Origin: Antitrichia curtipendula
Lineage: Eukaryota; Streptophyta; Bryopsida; Hypnales; Leucodontaceae
Assembly: GCA_951230915.1 (NCBI GenBank)
Contig: OX579636.1
Coordinates: 325,001-389,000 of the forward strand
Direction: 5' to 3'
DNA: 64,000 bases
The position numbers and the translations under genes are program-made. This document shows, in pieces, positions 22,690-32,611 of the stretch (position 1 is its first letter; the number at the start of each line of letters is the position of its first letter). A model generated the notes under the pieces. The model was not told the DNA's origin. It worked only from the letters and a program-made list of their open reading frames with translations, and ran no database searches.

Positions 22690-23115
22690 GAGGAAGAATG
22701 GAAGGGCTGTCCGTCTTTATATCCGTCCGCCACCAAACCTAAAATAAGTCCGGCGGCGGACGCCCTCCCAAACCTCCCGAAGCGGACGCAGTCGTCCGAT
22801 TGATCGGACGAATCTACTGTCCGCTTGATCGGACGGTCTAACTGTCCGCTTCATCAGGCGGCCGGATCGTCCCATCGATCAGACAATCTAACCGTCCGCT
22901 TGATTGGATGGTCAGATCGTCCGAGTCGAATTCCCCGTTGGCCGTCCGCACCGTCCGCTCGTCCGAAAAACCGTTCGTCCGAACCATCCGCCTGTCCGGT
23001 GGTCGCCATCTGTCGGACGGTGGCCACTACGTCCGTTGTGTCCGCAACAGCGTCCGCGGACGCTGCGTCCGGACATCCAATTTTTGAACGTGATTTGCCC
23101 CCGGACGTTCCAATT
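22690..23115. repeat. GTCCG/CGGAC motif cluster, right subterminal
   Basis: Mixed-orientation GATCGGACGG, GTCCGCTTGATCGG and CCGTCCG words over about 420 bases at the right end of the hAT element, upstream of the minus-strand zinc-finger/RING gene. It mirrors the left-end cluster. Confidence 0.75.
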
Positions 23116-23126
23116 CATCAACCCTA

Positions 23127-23134
23127 GACCAGTT
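23127..23134 (+). repeat. Target-site duplication, right, of the giant hAT
   Basis: GACCAGTT, the partner of GACCAGCT at 8091-8098. It directly follows the terminal AACCCTA of the element. Confidence 0.85.
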
Positions 23135-24486
23135 GCAACAGTTTCTTCTGAAGTCCCCCAAAGAAAGTCTTGAGTTCGTGGAGTTTTCAAAGCAACGGAT
23201 TGAACATCTCAATCACCAAGCCTCTTGTCGATGCCTATACACTTTATGGCAGGAAGAGTCCAAAAGGAATCCGCAGAACATTTTATGTGTAATTTATGAT
23301 AAGATGGATACCTCAAAGACAGCTTTACCACGGATGCGCGTGACAACCAAGGCCACTCAAGGTTTGGGGCAGATATTGATGAGCGTAACAAGTATGGTAG
23401 CTCATGGTCATGGTGATGGTACGTATGCGTACTATGCACCATTGTGCTGGTCGAGTGACTCAAACTTCACACTTTCGTCATTGGCTAGATTGTTTTGCCG
23501 CTTGGAGGGTCCTCCGATTCAAGAGACAGGTCACAGGTGACTTATTTCCGTACCCGCTAGCGAACCCTATGTTTGAAGCACTACTTAGAGGAAAATCACG
23601 TTGTATGGATTGTTTGACCTTAGTGGAACCATCATCTCGGCGTGGACCCTCCCCTCTTCCTAAAAAGCTGTATCTTCAGCTCGACTACTCGGCAAAGGAT
23701 AATAAGAACCAGTACCTCATAGCATTCTTGTCCTTGTTGACTGCGCGTGGAGTCTTCAAGGAAATTCAAGTTGGTTTTCTACTTGTCGGACATACATATG
23801 AAGACATTGATGCTTATTTGAGCCATCTCTCTAAGGCCTTGAAGACCAAGAATACTTTTGTCGTTGTCGACTTGATGAAGGCCTTCATGCATTCGCAAGA
23901 GCTAGCATTCATGCCTGAGTTCATTCAAGAAGTGGATGATTTCAAGTTGTTTATAAAGGGATACCAAAGTAGTGGGATTGCTAGATTAATTGGATTGGGG
24001 GAGATGCATCTTTTTAAGTTCTATGTGGATAATGATGGGGTCCTTGTCATGAAGTACAAAAAGTCAGCAGTTGATTCACAATGGTTACCATCTGATAAAC
24101 CTTCTCAACGCCTTTGGAAGAAAGATTCACATGGTCAGCCGAAGCTCCCTCTTGGCTGTCCAAAGCTTGTTCCATTCAAGCTCATGTGGGGGAGCGAAGT
24201 TCCCAAAGATACGGGAAATCAAGAGAAGGCTATTGAGATGGCCAGGAAAGCTACTCTTAACAAGGGTTTTATGATGGTAGGATTAGAAAAATACATTCAA
24301 TACTAGAAAAACGGGATGTCTAAATGTGAGGGGTTTGCAATTGCCTTTGGTCCGTATGTGGACTATCGAAATAGTATACTGCGAGAGCTGAAAGAACCAT
24401 TGATTGACTATCCTTCAGAGCTGGTTGAAGGCTTCTGGCCACAACACGATTGGAGGGTGACACGCGATGAAAAAAAATCCTTATGA
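23135..24486 (+). pseudogene. DUF7869-like domain, C-terminal part of the split TE gene
   Basis: Continues segment 3 in phase and reads through a CxxC...HxxxxxC region (CDQ, EHLNHQASCRCLY), then YDKMDTSKTALPRM and HGHGDGTY. Near 23515-23545 the coding frame shifts by +1 and continues to 24306 with the hallmark strings KKLYLQLDYSAKDNKNQYL, VGHTYEDIDAY and LGEMHLFKFYV, which I associate with the DUF7869 family (plant and animal TE-like proteins, probably RNase H-fold). A TAG at 24304-24306 (CAG expected) is followed in phase by 59 more codons to TGA 24484-24486. The gene is thus broken by two insertions, three TAG/TGA codons upstream, one frameshift and this TAG. Family naming is from memory. 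Confidence 0.7.
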
Positions 24487-24764
24487 CCCAAAAAATCCTT
24501 ATGATCCTAAACATAGTATACAAAAATCAATTTAACAAAAAAGGAAAAACATATAATTAAATAAAATAAAGCCAATGACGATGCATGATAATAATTTATT
24601 AAAAGGATAACAGAGCTCCTAGGTGAGACTCATGATGCCTTCCACATTAATTTTAGAGTCACAATGTCAACAACAATGCTAGTTTTTTTACTTCCCTACG
24701 TTGTAGGGAAAGAAAAAGAGAAGATGCGGCCACGTCATCCATCTTTAACCATATTCCTATCGAA
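24487..24764. other. Presumed 3' flank of the DUF7869-like gene
   Basis: AT-rich, no gene seen. A short perfect palindrome CTACGTTGTAG with CCC/GGG flanks lies near 24700. Confidence 0.35.
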
Positions 24765-25462
24765 TCCCCTCTCCACTAAACCCCTCAGTCATATTGCAGT
24801 CGCATGAAAGTTGAACATAGTCACAAAAAGTGTCTCGCAGTGAAATTGCAGTCATCGCCCTTATTCTGTTCTCAAGAAACGGGACATTGTCCAAACGTCA
24901 GAGATGTTGGGGACAAAAACCCATTTCTACATCTCAAACTTAAGGAAGGACGATTTTTTAACAGATATCATACTGATTCAGTGGCTTCATACCTGCATAC
25001 TATAATCGTACATATTACATGTATTTGGATATACTGAATCAATGCGAAAACAATGAATATCAATAACGTATGATTCTTGTACTATTATCAGTATAGTTTA
25101 GGTGCATTTTGGATATCACATTTGTATAATTAAAGTACATCAATTGCATGCTTTTGAAAAACTTTTTAATGACACTGATTCAGTGCGTCTAAATACACGT
25201 AATATGTATGATTATAGTACGCAGGTATGAAGCCACTAAATCAGTACAATCATTGTACGCAAGTATGCAGCCCACAAGTTTGAGATGTAACAGCAGTCTC
25301 ACGAATTTCATTCATCTTGCAGTCATGTCCGTTACTCCAGAATGACTTTGGCGTAGTGGTCAGCTGTACGCCAGTGCAAATATAGAGGGCCAGTCATTAT
25401 GGAGTTACATAGGATAGGAAGTCATTCTTTTGCAGTCACGTTTATAGCCAATTTCTTGTAGT
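24765..25462. mobile_element. Fold-back MITE-like element with a CACTA-type right end
   Basis: Two arms of about 74 bases (24971-25045 and 25173-25246) are inverted copies of each other with few mismatches, and outer words (TACATCTCAAACTT near 24928, its reverse near 25276) extend the symmetry. TGCAGTCA and its reverse recur on both flanks. The right boundary TTCTTGTAGTG at 25452-25462 is the reverse of CACTACAAGAA, a common plant CACTA terminus. A CACTAAAC at 24774 could be the left end, but the 3-bp flanks do not match, so the boundaries are tentative. Confidence 0.5.
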
Positions 25463-25640
25463 GCCAACAGTTCGGAGCGGGGCCAGTCTATCCAGTCGGG
25501 GGGTCCAGCAAGTTGGGAGGCCAGTCTGTCCAGTCAGGGTGGGTTCAGCAGTTCGGAGAGGGGTCTGTCCAAGTTGGGGGGGTCAGCAGTTCGGAGAGGG
25601 GTCTATCCAATCGGGGTGGGTCAGCAATCTAGGGGCTCGA
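25463..25640 (+). repeat. GC-rich tandem repeat
   Basis: Three to four degenerate units of about 45-50 bases containing CAGCAGTTCGGAGAGGGG and TCTGTCCAA. No protein function is apparent. Confidence 0.75.
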
Positions 25641-25739
25641 GGTGCTTGGATTGTTGTTGATTTCTGGGATTTCTGGGTTCAAGGTTCTAAAACTAAAGCT
25701 GAGGGCTAAAAGTCACTTGGAGAAAACACGACCACAAAA

Positions 25740-27146
25740 ATAAAAGGGAGGAGGACGAAAAGAGCGGAGCACCACCGTACCTGCATACAAGAAAATCTCG
25801 CTCTTACCAACAAAAAAAGTCCGCTCTACACACAATAGAGGAAGATAAGAGGGAAATAGGATGAAATAGGAGGAGAGTTGGAAGAGACGATAAATAGTGA
25901 CCTAGGCCTAAGATTAGGAAGACTTAGGGAAGGAGATCGTGAGAATTCGTAGCGACCATTAGAAGGTGGATTAGGATGATACAAAGATAAATTGCGTAAG
26001 AGGATAGGAGGGACATTAAACCTCCTCGGAGTTAGAGTCTGTAGTTGTAAAACGTCCATAAAAGCTTAGGTGGAATAGTGTTAGTGTAGAAGAAGAGAAG
26101 AAAGAAAAGGAAGGAGAAAGGTAAAGAAAGAGTTTAGATCACACGGGTGTACTAATTTTTTAAAATAAACGGTGAGCTTGGGAGAGATTCAAACAAACCA
26201 AGGACTACCATGGAGCATGAGGATGTGTACACGGACGTGGACGAATTTATTTCCGACACCGGCAGTGAAGAGGTGAGTTTTTGAATTAATCCTTGGTGGG
26301 GTTTTTCCTAATTAGCGTTGATCTCTTTAATTAGCCCTTTACACGCGATTAGCAAGTCGTGATTAGTGCAAGTAGGTGTTAGATTCAAAATTGCTAGATT
26401 AGGGATAGAGGGTTCCGAAAACATATCACACTTAGGATTGGGCTTCAAATCAACCATGTTAGGATAAATTAAGTAGTAGGGGGAAACCGGAGGAATTGAA
26501 TTAAAATTTCATCCAAATGGAACCATGGACGAAAATTAGGGGTTTAGATTAGAAAGAGACTCTAGGATTTAAATTAGGAATTAATTAGCAGTTAAAAATC
26601 TAGAGTTAATTTAGGAGTAAAAATCTAGAGTTAATTTAGGAATAAAAATCTAGAGTTAATTAGGAGTAAAAATCTAGAGTTAATTAGGAGTAAAAATCTA
26701 GAGTTACATTTAGAGGTTGAAATTTAGAGTAAAAATTGAGATTTAGGATTAGTCTTTGGAAGTAGAACTTCCAAGTAGAGGGTCAAAACACAAAGATAGT
26801 CTTAGGGATTCATGGAAGGAACATAAGGGTTCCCCTTTCACGTAGTTAGGGACATTAGAAATGACGTCAACTACCCAGTCAACCCTAGACATAGGATAGA
26901 TAGTTAGGGAGTTAGAACTCACTATCACCCCTAATCATTGCAGTTAGCCTGTGAGTTATCACATGCATTTTCAGTTATTTTCGCTGCCATCCACAACCCT
27001 TAGGAAATGTTAGCCAAAAAATATCCATTGCTTGGAGGGCACAATGGACCGTGCTCACAACACACCCATATATTAAAAAGTAGATAAAGACATAGAATCT
27101 GGTTGGTATTTGTTTGATTAGCAAGGGTGGGTAATCCAGCGCCCAC
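25740..27146 (+). mobile_element. 5' module of the base TE, copy 2 (leader, exon 1, intron)
   Basis: Matches, in reverse, 57540-56756 continued at 29112-28301. Contents in order: leader with purine-rich runs, exon 1 (26210-26272), then an intron from GTGAG 26273 with the TTAGAGTTAA-type tandem array (about 26590-26710), and a conserved tail shared with position 700-1012. After GCGCCCACAG the element is replaced by an LTR fragment, so the rest of the gene is missing. Confidence 0.7.
26210..26272 (+). pseudogene. Exon 1 of the base TE gene, isolated copy
   Basis: ATG plus 20 codons (acidic, ending with SDTGSEE) run exactly to a consensus donor AG/GTGAG in phase 0. The minus-strand copy at 57023-57085 has the same length and ends in SDTGSDE, so the exon is conserved while the surrounding sequence has diverged. 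Without its downstream exons this copy cannot be functional. Confidence 0.6.
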
Positions 27147-27832
27147 AGAGGTCTAACTGCCTTAGTGATAAATGGAAGAACTTTGGTTAATATTGGAATG
27201 GACGGATGCATTTGTAATCGCCTAGCTTCGTACGGAATGGAAGTGGCGCTAAGGTCGCTGTAGTATTGAGAGGATCGTACGCGGGATCTTTGTGTGACTT
27301 GCAATCCGGATTGCTATCTGGGCTGTTGTGAAGGACCAAACCGGATCCAGGATAGTTTAGGAGATTAGAGATTAGGATAGTGGGTCTTCAGCCACTATAA
27401 GTTACGGAAGGTGTGGTGGGCCTACCACTCTCAAAAGCAAGCGGCGACCTCTTTGATGACTAAACAGAAGTAAAACCAAACCGGATAGGAGTGAGGATAC
27501 TTATAGGCAGTCCAGAGTCGATTGGTCTAGACGGATACCACAATCGGAAGTGGTAAGATCTTACCAGAGTAGTGTTGGAGTTGAATACTAGATAACTAGT
27601 TGGAAACCGGAAGGTGGGAGAAATCTGGCCTTTAGTTTTCTTGGTGTTTTTATATTTCCGGTTATAGGAAGAGGATCGGAAAGTAGAATTTGGATACTGA
27701 CTACACTTAATTGCTTAATAAGGCTAGATACTTCATAGAATCTCGTGGATTCGATCTTTACAGTCATTTTGTTATACTCTAGAGCGATTTTTGTGAGTAT
27801 AATGGGGAATTTACCTACCTTGTGTTGCGACA
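27147..27832 (+). mobile_element. Truncated LTR (last 0.7 kb) of the solo-LTR family
   Basis: Aligns by eye with about 6115-6783, including GAAGGACCAAACCGGATCC and the end GTGTTGCGACA. The 5' part of the LTR, with the ORF, is absent. No target duplication is visible. Confidence 0.75.
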
Positions 27833-28300
27833 CTTTGTATCATTTAGAATATTTTTCAAGGTATCCAAAACCATTTTACACCTAGAAAATAGACCTATAA
27901 TGAATGAGATAGAGCTAATGAAATTTTGATTCTATTTTGGACCAATTTTGGATGAAAATCATTCAAAGTTGACCAAATTCAGTCAAACTCAAAATTTAGA
28001 AAATAAATTTAAATTCAAAAATAATCCAAACATCTAAAATTAACTTCAATAGTTAGATTAAGAAAAAAAAAATAGGTGAAGTTTATAATTTAGTATAGGT
28101 GCTAAGCTTAATCCATGTATAACTTTAGAGAAAGAGTTCAAACTTAGTGAACTTGGTCATTTATAAAGAACAAAATAAGCCCTATAATTTAGAATATTCA
28201 ACATTTGTACTTGACTAACCTCTTATGCTCTTTAGTTTTGGTTGTTGTAGCCAAAACCGACCATTTTGCTAATTTCTAATTGATTTGATTTAGCATTATG
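27833..28300. other. AT-rich spacer between the inverted TE copies
   Basis: No gene or repeat is recognised. With the LTR fragment before it, this forms the loop of the large inverted repeat made by 25740-27146 and 28301-57540. Confidence 0.45.
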
Positions 28301-29112
28301 TGGGCGGCAGATTACCCACCCTTGATAATCGGGCGAACACCGACCAGGTTCTATGCCTTTATTCACCTTTTAAATATATGGGGGTGTTGTGAGCGCGGTC
28401 CACTGTGCCTTCCAAGTAATGGATCTTTTTGTGCTAACGTTTTCTAAGTGTTGTGGATGGCAGCGAATACTATTAGAAATGCATGGGTAACTAACAAGCT
28501 GACTGTGATGATCAAAAGTGATGGTAATTCCTAATCCCCTAACTACCTATCGTATGTCTAGGATTGGCTGGGTAGTTGGCGTCATTTCTAACGTCCTTAA
28601 CTACGTGAGCGGGGAACCCTTATGTTCCTTCCATGAGTGTTGAAGACTATATTTGGGGGATTTGACACTTCTCTCGGGAGCTTTAATCCTACGGCTAATC
28701 CTAAGCTTAGTCTTTATTCTAGTCTCTAACTTCTAATTGTAACTCTAGATTTTTGACTCTATGGTTGGATTTGTTTACCTTTGGATTTTTTATTCTTGAG
28801 TAAATTAGCTCTAAATTCTACCTCTAAATTAACTCTAAGCTTTTACTCCTAATTTTAACCCTAAAGTTTTTACTCCTAAATTTAACCCCAAAGTTTTACT
28901 CCTAAATTTAACTCTAAAATTTACTACTAATATTTAACTCCTAAATTTAACTCCTAAATTTACTTCTAAATTGAACTCCAAAATTTACCCCAAAATTTAC
29001 TTCCAAAAGTTACTCCTAAATTTAACTCTAAGTTTTACTTCCCACGCTAACTCTAAATTTTAACTTCTATCTAAAATTACTCCTAAATTTAACTCTAAAA
29101 TTTACTCCTAAC
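28301..29112 (-). mobile_element. 5' module of the base TE, copy 3, intron part (split by Gypsy)
   Basis: Reverse complement of positions of about 200-1012, with high similarity near 28385-28760. It ends at the target duplication ctaac (29108-29112). The remainder of this copy resumes at 56756 after the retrotransposon. Confidence 0.8.
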
Positions 29113-30203
29113 TGTCGTACGCGTAATCTAGGTGTAAGCACCTTTAACACACAATTGTGGTTAGATGACACGGAAAATCGTCCCAGGGACTCTACTATGT
29201 TGCTATGAATTTGGTTTTATTCGGATTATCGCTAAATCATTCCAAATGTATCTAAAACCTCTTTCTCCTCTTCCAGACTTCCTCCTTTCCGGAATTTAAT
29301 ACGGATCCGTCTCCTTCCGGAATCCGGATACAGTCACTATTCGGTTTGTTATGCCCCTGTTTTACCTTCAGGGGGTCCGCTTTTACTCTTTAGAGGGGCA
29401 GGGACTCCACCACTCATTGACCACACGTTCTAACTTATAAAACAAACAAAACGAAAAACAACCCAAGACACTCAACAGATCTATATGTTGCGGCGAAGTA
29501 AGTTTCTGTCTCCTCACAACTTTCCGGATGGCCTATCCGGGAAAGAGGTCACGCAAAAGCCAGTCTCTCTCCTTTACTACAACGACAGAATCATAGCTAT
29601 CCGGATTCAACACAAGAGAAGGTCTATAGGAAAATAAGTGATGCTGCAGTTGGCAAATCTTCCGGTAAGCAGGGGGATATTCCTCTTGGCGGTTGCTTAA
29701 CCCCGCACGGAACTACTTCCTGGTTCCGGAACCTCACCCTCATTACTCCAATCGGATTATCGTTCCAGTAGTTTAAAGATACTAAGTGCACAAGTCCTAC
29801 AGATCCGACCCAGCTCTCTCACAAATCCTCCTCCAATGTCTTACTCCAAACACTCATGAAATCCGGATTCCTCCTTCTCGGTTCCTCACAACTCTCAAAA
29901 CGCACAAACACACCGCCCAAGTCCTCACACAAACACTTAGAACATGGGATGTACACTTAGTGGCGTAGATCAGCATAAAAGAAAATGAAATAAAAACTTC
30001 AAATTGCATAAGGATGGAATCAATGAGCAACAGACCTGCTCACCATTTAAAACCAAAACAAAAAGGAAAAAGGCAACCGAAAATCAAGCTAACCAACCAC
30101 AGAAGCATCCGAGATATCCGGAGTGCTACTGTAAGTTATCCCTAGAATTCCGGAAACGGGCCCACATACAGAAAATCCGTTCCGGAAAACCCTAAGTAAA
30201 AAT

Positions 30204-32153
30204 TTAACTTCTAAATCCTACTTTCTTCGTCTTCTTTGAGCTGCTCCCCGTCTGCACCTGAGATGTCCTCGCCCTAGTCTTCGGCAGTGGTGTGAGCTTT
30301 CCGGCCACTCGTGTCTGGATCTTCCACTTCTTTGGTGGTGAGTCTTCTTCCTCATCCGTCTCTGTCGCGGATTCCGTCTCGAAGTCCTCCTTCTCGGATT
30401 CGAGAATCTCCATCTCCCGGATTGGTGAATCCAAGTTGATCGGCTCGTTGATGGCCTCCGGGGACGATGGCTTCGCTGGTGTTTCCTCCCGCATATGGAC
30501 GAAGTCAGCTGGATGCGACTTGGCCGGATTCTCCACTGCTCCAATCCGGTTGAGCAGATTACCCCGGATCTGCGTCCCTTCTTCCGGTGTCTGAGTTTGA
30601 TCCGGCGTGGAAGTTCCGCCTTGTTCCGGAATGCTCTGCCCCTCCCTTTGACTCTGTCCCGGAAAATATGTCCTTTGAGCCAGCCATTTGCGCTGCACAA
30701 ACGGCTTCAGGAGAGACTGTAGTCCTCCTGGTTTCGACAGTACCAAAATCCCCACGACTGGTTTCGGCGGAGTCTGCAGATACGAGTTGGTGGTGAGATC
30801 CGCTTCTGGAAAGGTCGAGAAGTCCATTGCCCTATCCGGATCGACTCGAGCCACCAGAGTCTGCATTTCTTGAAGTACCCTCTACATCCGGGCCTCGAAA
30901 TCCATAAGGATCATTACGATCTTGGATCCGGCCACGTGTCCCCCTGCTATCAGTTGGGCGTCGTAGAGTCTTGCCTTGTTCACAACCTCCGCCGGTTGTT
31001 CGATCAGGGCTTGGAGGTTCCGGACCATCTGCATGGCATCTTTCTCATTTTTCTGTGCCGCCGCGCATTCTCCTTGTGCCCAGTTCCTCCGGCTTTCCGC
31101 CTCCTCCCGGCTTCTCTCCAGGACCCGGATCTGCTCGTCCTTCTGACGGATGACTTCCGGATTCGGCCTCCGCCGAATTTCTTGGATGATCTCCGCGGGT
31201 GGCACGTTCAATTCCGTCGCCACCTCTTCCATGAACTGGATGGCCTTGTGGTGTAGGTTCTGGGCCTGATGCATCCAGTCAAACCCGATGTCGAAGAACT
31301 CCCTTAGAGGTGGCTTCTCCTCTTCCGGAACTGGGCTTGGTTCCCGTAGTTCCGTCTCAGGTTGTTTCCCCCGTGAACCCGGATCCGTCGACTTCCGCTT
31401 GGGCTTCTTCCGCTCCAAGGCTTCCTCTTCCGGATCGTCTTCCTCCGCCTCCATCGGCTCGTCCTTCTCCAGCTCATCCGTAAGGTCATATTTGAGCAAT
31501 TCCAACCCGGTGTTGTACACCAACATCTCATCCGTCGTCAATACGTCACCGTGGTGGTAGATGTGGAAAAGGTAGGGGTTGATCGGGCTGTACCGGCTTT
31601 TGGATACGTGGTCAGCGAGTTTTGACACCACCTGTGCTATGATACGTCCCCAGTGCACCACTCTCTCCTCCATCGCTCCGAAAATTGTGTTGGCCATCGT
31701 AACCGTAAGCCGGGTAGGTTTTTCCGGATACAGTATCGGGATGAGGAAATTCAACACCCTCTTGTGGCGCTCGTCCACGCAATCGCTAATCACATACCCT
31801 TCCTTCGCGTGAGGAGGGTTTCGGAACTTTCCGGTCGCGTACTTATCCGCCCGCGAGGCGAATCGGTCTCCGAACTTCCGGAAAGAGTAGACTTCCGCCC
31901 ATACGTCCTCCGTCCACCCCTTGGGCTGCCCTCGCACCGTCAACTCATACTGGTTCGAAGTCCCGTTGATCAATTCCTGAATCAACTCTTCCCCTCTCAG
32001 ATTCCACGGCCGGTCGATCAATCCGGCACACCCTAATCTCTGGAGATCCTGCTCCAACTCCTACCGAGCGGTGGGGTCTATCGGTATGGACGGACTCACC
32101 ATCCGGGCAACCACCGACGATTTTGCGGATCGCGCCGCACTAGTTTCCGCCAT
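30204..32153 (-). pseudogene. LTR-embedded sense ORF (about 650 codons), two amber codons
   Basis: From ATG 32151-32153 one frame runs to the stop at 30204 with only TAG 32061-32063 and TAG 30882-30884. The second is CAG in the other LTR. Parts in order: alanine/serine-rich start; globular domain (about 60-210) with VRGQPKGWTEDVW, DERHKRVLNFLIPILYPEK and PYLFHIYHHGD; acidic stretch and basic KKPKRKS patch (about 235-255); helical middle with coiled-coil character (ERSREEAESRRNWAQGE); proline-rich, acidic C-terminus ending in basic SSKKTKKVGF. It is related to 3958-5598 in the solo LTR. It is neither gag nor pol. It sits downstream of the LTR promoter, so genomic RNA would carry it ahead of gag. 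Function unknown. Confidence 0.75.
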
Positions 32154-32294
32154 CGCTACACCGACAAAGAAAACCCTAATCTGGCCTCACCTCTCTCTAT
32201 CCGTAATCGAACTCTCACCAGACTTTCTCTCAACTAGCTACGCGCGGACGAGTTTGGAAACTCAAAAGATGGAGAGAGAAAAGCGGGTGGTGGC

Positions 32295-32304
32295 CTTTAA
32301 ATAG
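32295..32304 (-). promoter_or_regulatory. TATA-like box of the Gypsy LTR
   Basis: CTATTTAAAG on the minus strand, 294 bases from the LTR start and about 140 bases upstream of the LTR ORF start codon. Placement matches the TATAAAAG in the solo LTR. Confidence 0.6.
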
Positions 32305-32598
32305 CCAAAACAGTGCCACGAGTTCTCGGATTGGAACTGGATTAGGTTTCCGTTCCCGAGGCGCGTCCCCTAGCCTCGTAGGCCGGATCCCTAGTCCATA
32401 GGTGGTGGCGCTCCGGTCCATTTCCGGAAACCCTAATCTTGGTTGGATCGGAAACTAATTTCCGGATGAAGGCTTATTCCAAACGTAAGCTTTTCCGGAA
32501 GACATCTATCATTTCTTAACCGAAAAAAATTAAAAACCTCTATCTATTCCATCTATTCTACTCTATCTATACGGAAATTAGGTTTCCGTGTTGTGACA

Positions 32599-32611
32599 TG
32601 ACCCCTTTTTC
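32599..32611 (-). other. Polypurine tract of the Gypsy element
   Basis: In element sense GAAAAAGGGG followed by TCA directly abuts the 3' LTR. It overlaps the stop codon of the polyprotein (TGA at 32610-32612). Confidence 0.8.

Larger units (their letters stand above)
8099..23126. mobile_element. Giant hAT transposon (about 15.0 kb) with accessory genes
   Basis: The left end reads CAGGGTTGAC and the right end, reversed, TAGGGTTGAT. These are hAT-style short terminal inverted repeats, flanked by an 8-bp duplication. Inside are a DUF659/hAT-dimerisation transposase (15799-18102), a kinase-like gene (10798-12246), a RING-H2 gene (19291-21429) and two BED-like zinc-finger ORFs (8774-10171 and 21430-22623). 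Both ends and three internal sites carry GTCCG/CGGAC-rich clusters. Removal restores the DUF7869-like frame exactly, which supports a single insertion of the whole block. Plant hAT elements are usually a few kilobases, so the size and cargo are unusual. Several of its genes have single stop codons, so this copy is probably no longer autonomous. Confidence 0.82.
29113..32598 (-). repeat. 3' LTR of the Gypsy element
   Basis: A complete copy used as reference for the split 5' LTR. In element sense: U3 of about 0.3 kb, a TATA-like box at 32295-32304, the LTR ORF (32153-30204), then about 1.1 kb of non-coding U5-like sequence (30203-29113). Confidence 0.95.

Noticed and set aside
3413..27832. The LTR at 3413-6783 and the LTR fragment at 27147-27832 as the two LTRs of one huge element
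   Set aside because: The first has its own target duplication and interrupts a gene that continues right after it. The second is truncated and diverged.
30204..32153. LTR ORF as gag
   Set aside because: A separate, complete gag with three CCHC knuckles is at 38378-36741. The LTR ORF has no zinc knuckle and lies wholly inside the repeat.
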